Positions 1-9,123 of a stretch of DNA of 64,000 nucleotides are shown piece after piece. The stretch covers positions 558,001 to 622,000 of the forward strand of contig NZ_VCGW01000002.1 in the NCBI RefSeq assembly GCF_007671675.1, written 5' to 3'. Source of the DNA: Marinobacter maritimus. GTDB lineage: Bacteria > Pseudomonadota > Gammaproteobacteria > Pseudomonadales > Oleiphilaceae. Numbering within the stretch: position 1 is the first letter of the stretch; every line of letters starts with the position of its first letter. A program made the translations under genes and the position numbers. Under the pieces are notes generated by a model that saw only the letters and a list, made by a program, of their open reading frames with translations, did no database searches and was not told the DNA's origin.

Positions 1-429
1 TTTCAGAGTGACCGGAATATCAACGGCATTAACCACTGCTTCCAGTATTTTCCGCACCAGATTCTCATCTTTCATCAGCGCTGAGCCGGCTGCTTTGTTG
101 CACACCTTTTTGGCCGGACAGCCCATATTGATGTCGATAATCTGGGCTCCAGACTCTGCGTTCAGGCGGGCCGCGTTGGCCAGCATTTCCGGGTCACCGC
201 CGGCAATCTGCACGGATCTGGGCTCTGGCTCACCGCTATGATCCATACGGGTTCTGGATTTGCGTGTATGCCAGAGCTTACTGTCAGCGATAACCATTTC
301 AGACACTGCCAAGCCTGCGCCCATTCTGCGGCAAAGCAGCCGGAAGGGGCGGTCTGTTACACCCGCCATGGGTGCAACAATCAGCGGATTGGGCAGGGTG
401 TACGGCCCGATTTTTGCCATTGGCAACAT
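1..429 (-). CDS. dusB: tRNA-dihydrouridine synthase B, partial (3' end outside window)
   Basis: The minus strand reads open from an ATG at 429 to the window edge, giving 143 residues of a TIM-barrel, FMN-dependent enzyme that reduces uridine in the tRNA D-loop. The N-terminus has the Dus flavin-site pattern (APMAGVTDRPFR), and the family signature DINMGCPAKKV follows near residue 105. A second in-frame ATG at 420 is an alternative start; neither has a strong Shine-Dalgarno. It ends the aroQ-accB-accC-prmA-DUF3426 gene line. In related genomes dusB is co-transcribed with fis, which would lie off the left edge (inference). Confidence 0.93.
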   Translation of the reverse strand, partial: MLPMAKIGPYTLPNPLIVAPMAGVTDRPFRLLCRRMGAGLAVSEMVIADSKLWHTRKSRTRMDHSGEPEPRSVQIAGGDPEMLANAARLNAESGAQIIDINMGCPAKKVCNKAAGSALMKDENLVRKILEAVVNAVDIPVTLK

Positions 430-653
430 GGTCTGAATCCGTATCACGGCAGATTGAGCATAAGCCGGAGTGGGGCGGTTGTTTAATAAATAACCGATGC
501 CAGTTCCGAAGGGCGCTAATGATACCGCCGGGGGGGCTGTGATTGAAGGGGCAGTGAGGCGAAAAAACTGATTATTTTTCGCTCTTTCTGGTTGACTTTT
601 GCTCTACTAGGTGGCGACTGGCGTGTCCGCCAGGTCATCATCGCCAAACAGTC
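430..653. promoter_or_regulatory. Intergenic region upstream of dusB with an AT-rich inverted repeat
   Basis: This 224-base gap separates the DUF3426 gene from dusB. It holds an 8-bp perfect inverted repeat, GCGAAAAA (559-566) and TTTTTCGC (575-582), around an 8-base AT-rich loop. The position fits the dusB(-fis) promoter region or a weak terminator for the gene to the right. I could not identify a convincing -35/-10 pair. Confidence 0.3.
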
Positions 654-1964
654 TCAAGGCGCGTAGGGCCGGAAGCTGATGTTGTAATTGACGGCATCCC
701 GGCCAGGGTCGCGAATACTTATCGCAATGCGAACCGGTGTTTGCACCGGCATGATATCGAGCTCTTCGCCCTCGCCCGCAAGGTATTCCGCAGGTGTGAA
801 AACGCTTTGAGCAACCACGTCGCCATTCAGGTTGGAGAAGGTCAGGGCAATGGCCGGGAAGGGTTGCTGAAAGTCCGCCTGGTTGACAATGACTGCATCG
901 ACAATCAGTTGGCTGCGGTTTTCCGGGTCGGTACGTACGACCAGTTTGCGGCTCTGGATGGCGCCAACGTTGATCAAAGGCTTCAGTTCACAGCCAGCCA
1001 GCTCGCAGCCCTTTTCATAAAACGGGCGGAGCTCCGGTACCGCAGATAGCCGATCAAACTGGAACCAGGTTATTTGTGCAATCAGAACTCCCACAAGGCC
1101 AAGCACAATCACTGACCAGACCACTGTGCGCAGCAAGCTTTTATTGTTGCCACCTATCGATACAGGGTCATGCCTGAGGTCGCCAAACTGCCCACTTGCT
1201 GTGAAGGGCTCATCCTGTTGCGTGCTCTCGTAGTCTGATGCACCGCCATGTTCGTTGGCAAAGGACTCAAATGCAGGATCGGGCCGTTCGTTAATATAAA
1301 AGTCTGATGCTTCTTCCCCGGGCTGCTCGTTGGTCGGTTCGCCGCCGCTGGTAGCGCCGGAGCCTGCAGGCTCAGCGAAAGACTTTTGTTTCTGCGGTGG
1401 TTCCGGTTTGGGCTCTGGCTCGGGTGTTGTCTGCGGCTTCTCTGTGTCTGCTTTCGGTATGGGTTGGGCAGGTGTGGTGTCTTCCTGAAGAATCGCTTCG
1501 GCCCAGCTTTCATCAACGTTTTCGGCGAGATCGTCGTCATCTGTATGATCCCGTGCAGACGAATCCCGGTCGTCAAAGCCACGAAAGCTATCACTCAACT
1601 CATCATCGGAAAACGTCAGTCTGGTGCCGGCATAACGGCCCTCTTCGGCATCTTCCTCCGGGTTGTCAGCGAAGATGAAGTTTTCGTCTGTTATATCGCT
1701 TGCGAAGCCAGTGGCGGAGCGCTCGGGCGAAGGCTGGTCTGATGGGGCTCGCGGGGAAGCCTCTGCTGGCGCACGGTTGCTGGTCTCAGAGCTTGCTCCT
1801 GGCGTCTTGGCCGCGGCGTTTGCCACCTGGTGCTCGACCGCATTAAAGACATCCATACAGTGTCCACAGCGCACTTTGCCCTTGGCAATGCCAAGTTGCT
1901 CATCGGTAACCCGGAACCGGGTACGACATTTGGGGCACTGGGTCTGCAGGCTACTCTGGGGCAT
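654..1964 (-). CDS. Zinc-ribbon and DUF3426 domain protein
   Basis: 436 residues. The first ~35 residues form an MJ0042-type zinc ribbon with two CxxC pairs (CPKC near residue 10, CGHC near 33). A long acidic, Pro/Glu/Ser-rich low-complexity stretch (~50-270) follows, then one hydrophobic segment (~278-300, VVWSVIVLGLVGVLIAQITW). The C-terminal DUF3426 domain (~320-436) should therefore be periplasmic. The family lies next to prmA and dusB in many gammaproteobacteria, and its role is unknown. It starts 62 bases after the prmA stop on the same strand, so it probably shares a transcript with the acc genes. The 436-residue length comes mainly from the disordered linker. Confidence 0.85.
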   Translation of the reverse strand: MPQSSLQTQCPKCRTRFRVTDEQLGIAKGKVRCGHCMDVFNAVEHQVANAAAKTPGASSETSNRAPAEASPRAPSDQPSPERSATGFASDITDENFIFADNPEEDAEEGRYAGTRLTFSDDELSDSFRGFDDRDSSARDHTDDDDLAENVDESWAEAILQEDTTPAQPIPKADTEKPQTTPEPEPKPEPPQKQKSFAEPAGSGATSGGEPTNEQPGEEASDFYINERPDPAFESFANEHGGASDYESTQQDEPFTASGQFGDLRHDPVSIGGNNKSLLRTVVWSVIVLGLVGVLIAQITWFQFDRLSAVPELRPFYEKGCELAGCELKPLINVGAIQSRKLVVRTDPENRSQLIVDAVIVNQADFQQPFPAIALTFSNLNGDVVAQSVFTPAEYLAGEGEELDIMPVQTPVRIAISIRDPGRDAVNYNISFRPYAP

Positions 1965-2026
1965 GCTTCGTTCCTGAAAGCGACTGAACTACGAGTCTGG
2001 GAGTTTAGTTGTTAAAACAGCCTTCG

Positions 2027-2923
2027 TCATCTGTCGTTACGTCGTCCTGTGAGGCGTATCCACTCTTCACGCTGTTCTGGCTCATCCATAATAAACCAGG
2101 GTTCATAGGCGGCCATCACCTCGCGGGCCTGATTCGACAGAATGCCTGAAAGCACCAGGTCGCCCCCTGGCTTTGTGAGTGTTGCCAGGTGCGGTGCCAA
2201 GCCGATCAGAGGCTGCGCCAGAATGTTCGCCAGCATTACATCGGATTTGGTATCGGGCTCGTTTTCGGGAAGATAAAGATCCAGCCTGGCTTCGTCTACG
2301 CCGTTACGGTTGGCGTTTTCCCGGCTCGCTTCCAGAGCCTGGTGGTCGGTGTCTACGCCAACCACGTGGTTCGCTCCCAAAAGCAGTGCCGCCAAACCCA
2401 GTATTCCCGAGCCGCAGCCGTAATCGGTAATCTGTTTGCCAGTTACATCCTGCCCGTCCAGCCACTCAAGGCAGAGGGCCGTGGTCGGGTGTGTTCCCGT
2501 CCCGAAGGCGAGGCCGGGATCAAGCATAAGGTTGGCGGCATCAGGATCGGGTGCTTCACGCCAGCTGGGTACGATCCACAGGCGCTTGCCGAACTGCAGT
2601 GGGTGAAAGTCGTCCATGCAGGCTCTTTCCCAGTCCTTGTCTTCGACCAGAGTTACGTCAATGTTGGCGAGGGATTGCTGGGTTTGCTGGTGCCAGGCAT
2701 CGCGCACATCCGTACACAGCTGGTCAATATCCCGGTCTGACTGAAAGAGCCCGGTAACGGTGGTCTGACTCCACAAGGGGGTGGTGCCGTGATCGGGTTC
2801 GTAGAGAGGCTGATCTGCGGCGTCTTCCATGGAGACGGCGTCAGCGCCCATCTCCATAAGCAGATCCTCAAGCTGATCCGCAGTATCGGGATCAGCCGGG
2901 ATCTGAAGTTGTATCCAGGGCAT
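2027..2923 (-). CDS. prmA: Ribosomal protein L11 methyltransferase
   Basis: 298 residues. PrmA uses S-adenosylmethionine to trimethylate the N-terminus and lysines of ribosomal protein L11. An N-terminal substrate-binding domain (~1-110) starts with the usual PWIQLQI. The SAM-binding Rossmann domain carries motif I DYGCGSGILGLAAL near residue 168 and the acidic loop VGVDTD. An ANILAQPL segment corresponds to the family's NPPY-like substrate motif. Length matches the family (~293 residues). It lies 28 bases downstream of accC on the same strand, the conserved accC-prmA arrangement. Confidence 0.96.
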   Translation of the reverse strand: MPWIQLQIPADPDTADQLEDLLMEMGADAVSMEDAADQPLYEPDHGTTPLWSQTTVTGLFQSDRDIDQLCTDVRDAWHQQTQQSLANIDVTLVEDKDWERACMDDFHPLQFGKRLWIVPSWREAPDPDAANLMLDPGLAFGTGTHPTTALCLEWLDGQDVTGKQITDYGCGSGILGLAALLLGANHVVGVDTDHQALEASRENANRNGVDEARLDLYLPENEPDTKSDVMLANILAQPLIGLAPHLATLTKPGGDLVLSGILSNQAREVMAAYEPWFIMDEPEQREEWIRLTGRRNDR

Positions 2924-2951
2924 AGTTTTTCCTGCAATGTGATGCAGAAGG

Positions 2952-4298
2952 CTAGTCCCGCATCAGTTTCTCAAGGTAGTGAATGGTGAAGTCTACCGTT
3001 TTAAAGCCGCCATCGCGCACCAGTTTCCGATGCAAAGGCTGATTGGTTTTAATTCCTTCGATCAAAAGCTCATCAAGGGCGTTCTTCATTCGCCTCCGTG
3101 CTATCTGTCGATCGTCGCCCCAGGTAATCAGCTTGGCAATCAGTGAGTCGTAATACGGCGGAACCGTATAACCGCTGTAGAGGTGTGAATCCACCCGCAC
3201 GCCATAACCGCCAGGGGCATGGAAGTGCTTCACTTTGCCGGGGCTGGGCACAAAGGTATCGGGGTCTTCCGCGTTGATGCGGCATTCCATAGCGTGACCG
3301 CTGATGTGTATATCTTCCTGCTTGTACTGAAGCGGCAGGCCGCTTGCAATGCGCAATTGTTCGCGAACAATATCAACACCGGTAACCATTTCGGAGACCG
3401 GGTGCTCCACCTGCACGCGTGTGTTCATTTCAATGAAGAAGAACTCGCCATCCTGATACAGGAACTCAAAGGTGCCAGCGCCGACATAGCCGATTTCCTT
3501 ACAGGCATCCACGCAGGCCTTGAGTGTGCGCTCGCGGGATTCCGCATTGATGTTCGGAGCGGGCGCTTCTTCTATCACCTTCTGATTGCGACGCTGCATG
3601 GAGCAGTCACGGTCACCCAGGTGGATGCAGTTGCCGTGCATGTCCGCCAGAATCTGAACTTCCACGTGGCGTGGGGTTTCCAGAAACTTTTCCAGATAAA
3701 CCGTGGGGTCGCCAAAGGCATTCCGGGCCTCGGTCTGGGTAATCTGGACGGCCTTGAGCAGCGCAGCTTCGGAATGAACCACCTGCATGCCACGGCCGCC
3801 GCCGCCGGAGGCCGCCTTGATCATAACCGGATAGCCAATTCGGCGAGCAACTTGCAGGGTGCGCTCGTCATCCTCTGTCAGCGGACCGTCTGAGCCCGGG
3901 ACAGTGGGAACTCCGGCGCGAATCATCGCGTTAATGGCCGAAACCTTGTTGCCCATCAGGCGAATGGTTTCGGCTCGGGGACCGATGAAGCGGAAGCCGC
4001 TTTTTTCGACCTGTTCAGCGAAGTCGGCATTCTCGGCAAGAAAGCCGTAGCCCGGGTGGATGCCTACTGAATCCGTCACTTCAGCCGCGCTGATAATGGC
4101 TGGAATGTTGAGGTAGCTTTCCAAAGGGCTGTTGGGGCCGATACAGACGGATTCATCGGCCAGACGCACGTGCATCAGATCACGGTCAACCTGTGAATGA
4201 ACCGCTACGGTTTTGATGCCGAGCTCTTTACAGGCACGCAAGATCCGGAGGGCTATTTCACCCCGGTTTGCGATCAGAACTTTTTCTAACATGGCCAT
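2952..4298 (-). CDS. accC: Acetyl-CoA carboxylase, biotin carboxylase subunit
   Basis: 448 residues. AccC carboxylates the biotin on AccB with ATP and bicarbonate, the first half-reaction of malonyl-CoA synthesis. All three domains are visible: the N-terminal biotin-carboxylase domain ([13 protein letters not shown]), the ATP-grasp core with Gly-rich loop [11 protein letters not shown] (~159-169) and [12 protein letters not shown] (~288-299), and the C-terminal domain with the [12 protein letters not shown] motif. An ATG two codons later (4292) would give the shorter start typical of E. coli AccC. It lies 18 bases after accB, as in most bacteria. Confidence 0.98.
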   Translation of the reverse strand: MAMLEKVLIANRGEIALRILRACKELGIKTVAVHSQVDRDLMHVRLADESVCIGPNSPLESYLNIPAIISAAEVTDSVGIHPGYGFLAENADFAEQVEKSGFRFIGPRAETIRLMGNKVSAINAMIRAGVPTVPGSDGPLTEDDERTLQVARRIGYPVMIKAASGGGGRGMQVVHSEAALLKAVQITQTEARNAFGDPTVYLEKFLETPRHVEVQILADMHGNCIHLGDRDCSMQRRNQKVIEEAPAPNINAESRERTLKACVDACKEIGYVGAGTFEFLYQDGEFFFIEMNTRVQVEHPVSEMVTGVDIVREQLRIASGLPLQYKQEDIHISGHAMECRINAEDPDTFVPSPGKVKHFHAPGGYGVRVDSHLYSGYTVPPYYDSLIAKLITWGDDRQIARRRMKNALDELLIEGIKTNQPLHRKLVRDGGFKTVDFTIHYLEKLMRD

Positions 4299-4316
4299 GA
4301 GTAGCTATCACCGGGT

Positions 4317-4784
4317 TCAGGAAATGATTAACAGCGGCTGGTCAAACTCTACAGGTTGACCGTTATCAACCAGAATTTCTGTGACCGTACCGCTCTTGTC
4401 GGCCTCAATCTGGTTCATCATTTTCATGGCCTCTACGATGCAGACAACATCGCCGGCTTTAACCTGTTGGCCGATTTCTGCAAAAGAATCGGCTGTGGGA
4501 GAAGGCGCCCGGTAGAAAGTCCCAACCATGGGAGAACGCAGCGCGTGCCCGCTGTGAACTGTCTGCTGCGAGCTGTCTTCCTGAACTGGTCCCGGGGTTT
4601 CCGGTGCCGGAGCATACTGGGGCTGCGGTGGTGCATAGTGGCTGATGTACTGGCCGCCGGAAACCTGTTCACGACGACGCGAGATGCGAACAGAATCATC
4701 GCCCTCGTGAATCTCAAGCTCTTCGACGTCAGACTCCTCGAGCAGTTCGATCAGTTTCTTGATTTTGCGAATATCCATAGTCAA
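4317..4784 (-). CDS. accB: Acetyl-CoA carboxylase, biotin carboxyl carrier protein
   Basis: 155 residues. AccB carries biotin between the carboxylase and transferase subunits. An N-terminal helical interaction segment (~1-35) is followed by a Pro/Ala/Gln-rich flexible linker (~45-75) and the biotinyl domain (~80-155). The biotinylation motif EAMKMMN puts the modified lysine at about residue 121. The 'thumb' sequence typical of AccB ([11 protein letters not shown]) is present. It is 21 bases downstream of aroQ, the usual aroQ-accB-accC order. Confidence 0.98.
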   Translation of the reverse strand: MTMDIRKIKKLIELLEESDVEELEIHEGDDSVRISRRREQVSGGQYISHYAPPQPQYAPAPETPGPVQEDSSQQTVHSGHALRSPMVGTFYRAPSPTADSFAEIGQQVKAGDVVCIVEAMKMMNQIEADKSGTVTEILVDNGQPVEFDQPLLIIS

Positions 4785-4805
4785 TCCAGTCCCGTGTTGT
4801 CAGGT

Positions 4806-5246
4806 CTATCGGTGAGTTCGTTGCATGGCGGCCTGAAGCGCGAGGTCGTACCCCTGGCTGCCCAGTCCACAGATAACGCCTTCGGCGATATCGGAAAAAT
4901 AGGAGTGATGGCGGAATGTTTCTCGCGCATGCACGTTTGAAAGATGCACTTCTATAAATGGAATTCCTGAAGCCAGTATGGCATCCCGCAAGGCAATGCT
5001 GGTGTGGGTGAAGGCAGCAGGATTGATAATGATGAAATCCACACCTTCTGCCCGCGCCTCGTGAATCCGCTCGATCAGTTCGTATTCAGCGTTGGATTGA
5101 AGATGCAACAAGTGGTGCCCTTGATCTGCTGCCTTATTCCGCAACCGGTCATCGATGTCTGCCAGAGTCTCGTGGCCATAAACCTCAGGCTCGCGGGTTC
5201 CGAGCATGTTCAGGTTTGGACCATGGAGCACGAGAATTGTCGACAT
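4806..5246 (-). CDS. aroQ: Type II 3-dehydroquinate dehydratase
   Basis: 146 residues. It dehydrates 3-dehydroquinate to 3-dehydroshikimate in the shikimate pathway as a dodecamer. The start is the ATG at 5246, giving [16 protein letters not shown], the conserved family N-terminus; an upstream in-frame ATG at 5309 would add 21 unrelated residues. The lid/active-site stretch REPEVYG with the essential Tyr, the [16 protein letters not shown] block and the VHLSN(V)HARE histidine motif are all present. A weak AAAGG Shine-Dalgarno lies about 12 bases upstream. It is the first gene of the acc operon. Confidence 0.97.
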   Translation of the reverse strand: MSTILVLHGPNLNMLGTREPEVYGHETLADIDDRLRNKAADQGHHLLHLQSNAEYELIERIHEARAEGVDFIIINPAAFTHTSIALRDAILASGIPFIEVHLSNVHARETFRHHSYFSDIAEGVICGLGSQGYDLALQAAMQRTHR

Positions 5247-5512
5247 GGATGTGTTTGCCTTTGTCTCTTTATTAACAGGATCGCCGAATTTAACGGCATG
5301 TTCCACCAATGGTGTGTGCTTTTATTCTTCAGATCAACATTTTTTGACAATGATCCTTCATGGCCCCGGATCGCACAAAAAAGAACGTGAAAGCCGAACC
5401 GGAACCTATCTAATGATAGCAATCATTGTCGTGAACGGTAGGGAGGACTTCTATACGACGATGGTTTCATACGGGCGACCTGTCACGGCCACCCGACCCG
5501 TTACTTCGTCTT

Positions 5513-7126
5513 TCAATTATCGGCAAGCGTGACGCAGTTGCGGTTATGTTCTTTGGAGGCGTAGAGAGCGCGGTCGGCGCGCTCGCACAGCGTCTGGGAC
5601 GATTCATTATTCCAGGCGGCTATACCGCAACTGAAGGTCACGTTGAATTCCCTGTCACCTGCAGGTTGTTGGAGTTCCGAAAAGCGTTCGCGGATTTCGT
5701 TGAGAACATTGCGGGCATCGCTTGGACGTGTGTCGGGGAGGATAATCGCGAACTCCTCACCGCCATACCGGCCGATATGGTCGGTTTTACGCAGGCGCTG
5801 CTTGAGGAACATCGAGAGACTTCGAAGAACCCGGTCGCCAATGGGGTGGCCGAAGGTATCGTTTACCCGTTTGAAATAGTCGATATCGATCATCGCAAAG
5901 CACAGTGGCTGGTTCTTCTGTCGTGCACGACCGATTTCCTGATCCAGCAGATGCAGCGTGTGGGTGTGGTTGTAAAGGCCGGTGAGGCTGTCACGGATCA
6001 TCAGGGCGAGCAGGGAGCGCGCGCGCCGGCCGCGGTTATGGAGCGTTGCGATAAGGTGCTTGGGATCAATGGGTTTGGTCAGAAAGTCATCGCCGCCCAG
6101 GCTCATGGCGTGCAACTGCTTGGTAACGTCGTCTTCGGCTGAGAGGTAAATAATGGGCACGCTGTGAAGCCGGTCCTGCTGACGGATTACCCGGGCAATC
6201 TCCATGCCGGTGCAGCCAGGCATGTACATGTCGAGAATGATGATTTCCGGGGAGAACATGTCCAGCGCATCAACGATTTCCATGGGGTCGGTAATGATGT
6301 GTGCGGTCATTCCCGCGCGCTTCAAAACAGTTTCCATGAACTTTGCCTGTGCCCTGGAGTCGTCCAGAACCAGTACCCGATAGGGTTCAACGGCGTTGCC
6401 GTGGGTATAGGTTTCGATTTTCTCGATAAGCTGGCCCGGATCAACCGCCGGGTAGAAAAACTCTTCACCGCCACAGCGGGAGGCCCGCAGGCGGGTCTGA
6501 ATGGTGCCGTCTTCGTCGCTCATGAAAATAATCGGGATGGGCGTGTCGTGCCGCTCCTGCAAATGTTCAATCGTGGCGATGCCCGCATTCGGCCTGCCAC
6601 CAAAATTCACGTCCATCAAAATGGTTTCGGGTTTATGGAGCGCGCAGGCCTCGGTCAGTTCCTCGGCAGAATCGAAAGCTGATGCACGGAAGCCGAAAAA
6701 CTCGAGCTGGCGAATTAATCTGATTGCCATCTCGGCGTTTGCTAGCGCGATGTAAACCGGTGTGCGCCGGAACTGGTGAGGGGCTTCGGTGTTGCGTTGA
6801 TCCGTTCGCCGCAAGGTGCTGCGTGCAAGCGCGTCAATGGCATCCTGAAGCTGCCGCTCGGTTGCATCGTCCAGAGCTGTATCGGCAGGCCAGTCGCGGA
6901 GGATCCCGAGAACGGTGTTGCCAGCTTCGGCATGACCTGCCATCTCAAACCGCTGCGCGTAGCGCACAAGCTTGTCGGAGGCAGACTTTAGCTCTTCGCG
7001 GTGGGCGGTAAAGGAACCCTTATTCGTGTGAATTTTTTGCCAGGTGTCCAGCACAACCCGCGCCTGGGTTGTTACGCGGCGTGCAAAATGTTGCCTGAGT
7101 TTTTCTTTCTGGCTTGCGTCGTTCAT
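5513..7126 (-). CDS. Response regulator diguanylate cyclase (REC-REC-GGDEF)
   Basis: 537 residues. An N-terminal helical region (~1-115) of Hpt-like size precedes two receiver domains and a GGDEF domain. The first receiver (~122-240) is degenerate: it keeps an Asp in LMDV but lacks the acidic pair and the signalling lysine. The second (~249-365) looks intact, with LDDS, phospho-acceptor D299 in LDMYMPG, and TKP. The cyclase domain (~375-537) has GGEEF at 455-459 and an intact RxxD product-inhibition site (RKTD, 446-449), so it should make cyclic di-GMP under feedback control. A GGAGC Shine-Dalgarno precedes ATG 7126. It is monocistronic, with no sensor kinase gene nearby. Confidence 0.9.
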   Translation of the reverse strand: MNDASQKEKLRQHFARRVTTQARVVLDTWQKIHTNKGSFTAHREELKSASDKLVRYAQRFEMAGHAEAGNTVLGILRDWPADTALDDATERQLQDAIDALARSTLRRTDQRNTEAPHQFRRTPVYIALANAEMAIRLIRQLEFFGFRASAFDSAEELTEACALHKPETILMDVNFGGRPNAGIATIEHLQERHDTPIPIIFMSDEDGTIQTRLRASRCGGEEFFYPAVDPGQLIEKIETYTHGNAVEPYRVLVLDDSRAQAKFMETVLKRAGMTAHIITDPMEIVDALDMFSPEIIILDMYMPGCTGMEIARVIRQQDRLHSVPIIYLSAEDDVTKQLHAMSLGGDDFLTKPIDPKHLIATLHNRGRRARSLLALMIRDSLTGLYNHTHTLHLLDQEIGRARQKNQPLCFAMIDIDYFKRVNDTFGHPIGDRVLRSLSMFLKQRLRKTDHIGRYGGEEFAIILPDTRPSDARNVLNEIRERFSELQQPAGDREFNVTFSCGIAAWNNESSQTLCERADRALYASKEHNRNCVTLADN

Positions 7127-7348
7127 TGTGCTCCGGCCTGTCTCTTTTCTTTATGGGCCGTCCTTTGCGGTATGGACGATTTTCCCAACCTTAATATGTT
7201 TCCGGAGTCTATAGTGTTTTGAGTTGTCGGCGAAGGTTGCACTGTGTAACTGTTTGTCACTTCTGCGGTGTATATAGAGGGCACCATAGGTTAGGATCGG
7301 TATAGACCGTTTGCACAGCCAATAAACAGACAAGGGGCTCAACGTAAT

Positions 7349-8401
7349 ATGCCAGGCAAAATCAGACAGTATTTCAGAGACAAGAAAGATGATGCTCAGG
7401 ATTACGCTGGCAACAACGGCGTGATTGGCAAATTTTTAGCGGTTGTTCTGCTGGTCTATCTCATAGTGGCGGTAGTGGTGGGAATGTACTGGAGCAGTGA
7501 GCCGGAATCCTTCTCTGTACGCGAACACACCCGTGCCGTCGCCAATGAGATGCAGAGAGAGCCCATAACCGGTTTTGCCACGACTGTTACGATGATCCGC
7601 ATAGCCGAAACCCTTCTGGACAAGCCGGGCGGGTACATCACCAACGATATATTCCCGCCGGGCCTTTGGCTGGATAACATGCCCAACTGGGAATACGGTG
7701 TACTGGTTCAGTTGCGAGATCTGTCCCGCGCCATGCGCAAGGACATCAGCCGCTCCCAGAGCCAGTCGGCGGAAGATCCGGATCTGATCATTGCCGAGCC
7801 GCAATTTCATTTTGACAGCGCAAGCTGGGCCATTCCATCGACAGAGGCCGAGTACCGCCGAGGCATTACCGCGCTGAAGCGCTACCTCAACCGGCTTTCC
7901 AGCCCGGAGCAGGCCAATGCGCAGTTCTATGCAAGAGCCGATAACCTTGGCAACTGGCTGGGTGATCTGGAAACCCGCCTGGGCAGCCTTTCGCGCACTC
8001 TCGGTGAAAGCGTTGGCAAAGCATCGGTGTCAGAAGCCGTCGCCAATGTTGATTCAGACAACCCTCTGAATGAAGAAACAGGTGGCGGGGATATAAAAAC
8101 CGACTGGACCAAAATTGATGATGTGTTTTACGAAGCCCGGGGCAGCTCCTGGGCCTTGCTGCACATCTTCCGCGCGATTGAAGTGGATTTCCGCAAGGTA
8201 CTTCAGGACAAGAACGCTATTTCCAGCGTCAAACAGGTGATCATTGAGCTTGAAGGTGCCCAAGGCGAAATGTGGAGCCCGGTTATTCTGAATGGTAGCG
8301 GTTTTGGTGTTCTGGCGAACCATTCACTGACAATGGCGGCCTACCTGTCCCGCGCCAATGCGGCGATCAGTGACATGAGGGATCTGCTGTCTCGGGGCTA
8401 A
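7349..8401 (+). CDS. DUF2333 family inner-membrane protein
   Basis: 350 residues. A short polar, charged N-terminus is followed by one transmembrane segment at ~29-50 (LAVVLLVYLIVAVVVGMYW). The rest is a large hydrophilic, helix-rich region predicted to be periplasmic. Sequence and size match DUF2333, a family found in Pseudomonas and Marinobacter without known function. It is preceded by ~220 bases of intergenic DNA and followed 20 bases later by a strong hairpin terminator shared with convergent ppa, so it is transcribed alone. Confidence 0.8.
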   Translation: MPGKIRQYFRDKKDDAQDYAGNNGVIGKFLAVVLLVYLIVAVVVGMYWSSEPESFSVREHTRAVANEMQREPITGFATTVTMIRIAETLLDKPGGYITNDIFPPGLWLDNMPNWEYGVLVQLRDLSRAMRKDISRSQSQSAEDPDLIIAEPQFHFDSASWAIPSTEAEYRRGITALKRYLNRLSSPEQANAQFYARADNLGNWLGDLETRLGSLSRTLGESVGKASVSEAVANVDSDNPLNEETGGGDIKTDWTKIDDVFYEARGSSWALLHIFRAIEVDFRKVLQDKNAISSVKQVIIELEGAQGEMWSPVILNGSGFGVLANHSLTMAAYLSRANAAISDMRDLLSRG

Positions 8402-8420
8402 AGGTTCCTGTGCAGGCATA

Positions 8421-8456
8421 AAAAAACCGGGCCGCTATGAGAGGGCCCGGTTTTTT
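8421..8456. terminator. Bidirectional rho-independent terminator between DUF2333 gene and ppa
   Basis: A 13-bp perfect stem (8421-8433 with 8444-8456: six A, CCGGGCC / GGCCCGG, six T) with a 10-base loop. The T runs on both strands mean it can end transcription of the plus-strand DUF2333 gene and of minus-strand ppa. Confidence 0.95.
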
Positions 8457-8473
8457 ATTTGGTGCCGATCGAC

Positions 8474-9001
8474 TCAGCCTTTGTAGGCGTTGATCGACTC
8501 GACGATAGCTTTCCTGGCAGCGTCCGCATTGTCCCAGCCCTGCACCTTGACCCACTTGCCTGGCTCAAGAGTTTTATAGTTTTCAAAGAAGTGTTGGATC
8601 TGGTCGCGCAGCAGCGTTGGCAGATCTTCGACTTCCTTCACATCCTGATAGGCGTTGGTCAGCTTGCTATGGGGCACTGCGACCAGCTTGGCGTCACCAC
8701 CGGCTTCGTCTTCCATGTTCAGGACGCCTACCGGGCGGCAGCGAATCACTGAACCGGCCTGAAGCGGGTAAGGCGTAACAACCAGAACGTCCAGTGGGTC
8801 GCCGTCATCAGCCAGAGTGTGGGGAATAAACCCGTAGTTTGCAGGATAAAACATGGGAGTAGCCATGAATCGATCTACCAGCAAAGCGCCCATGTCCTTG
8901 TCCAGTTCGTACTTGACCGGAGAACTGTTAGCCGGAATCTCGATGGCAACGTAAATATCTTCAGGCGGGTTTTTGCCTGCGGGGATGTTGTCGAATTGCA
9001 T
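8474..9001 (-). CDS. ppa: Inorganic pyrophosphatase (family I)
   Basis: 175 residues, the family's usual size. It hydrolyses cytosolic pyrophosphate to phosphate, pulling biosynthetic reactions forward. The active-site signature [10 protein letters not shown] (~65-74) supplies the metal-binding aspartates, and the N-terminal substrate-site residues [12 protein letters not shown] are conserved. A clear GGAAGGA Shine-Dalgarno precedes ATG 9001. It is a single gene ending at the bidirectional terminator. Confidence 0.98.
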   Translation of the reverse strand: MQFDNIPAGKNPPEDIYVAIEIPANSSPVKYELDKDMGALLVDRFMATPMFYPANYGFIPHTLADDGDPLDVLVVTPYPLQAGSVIRCRPVGVLNMEDEAGGDAKLVAVPHSKLTNAYQDVKEVEDLPTLLRDQIQHFFENYKTLEPGKWVKVQGWDNADAARKAIVESINAYKG

Positions 9002-9123
9002 GTGCGATCCTTCCTGATATGTGAGGTTCGTTTAACTGTGCTTGAAAAGTGAGCGCAATTATACGGGACTCTACAATCATTCGAAACTAAACCTTCGTCT
9101 GCGGGTTTGGCTTTTTGTGCAGC

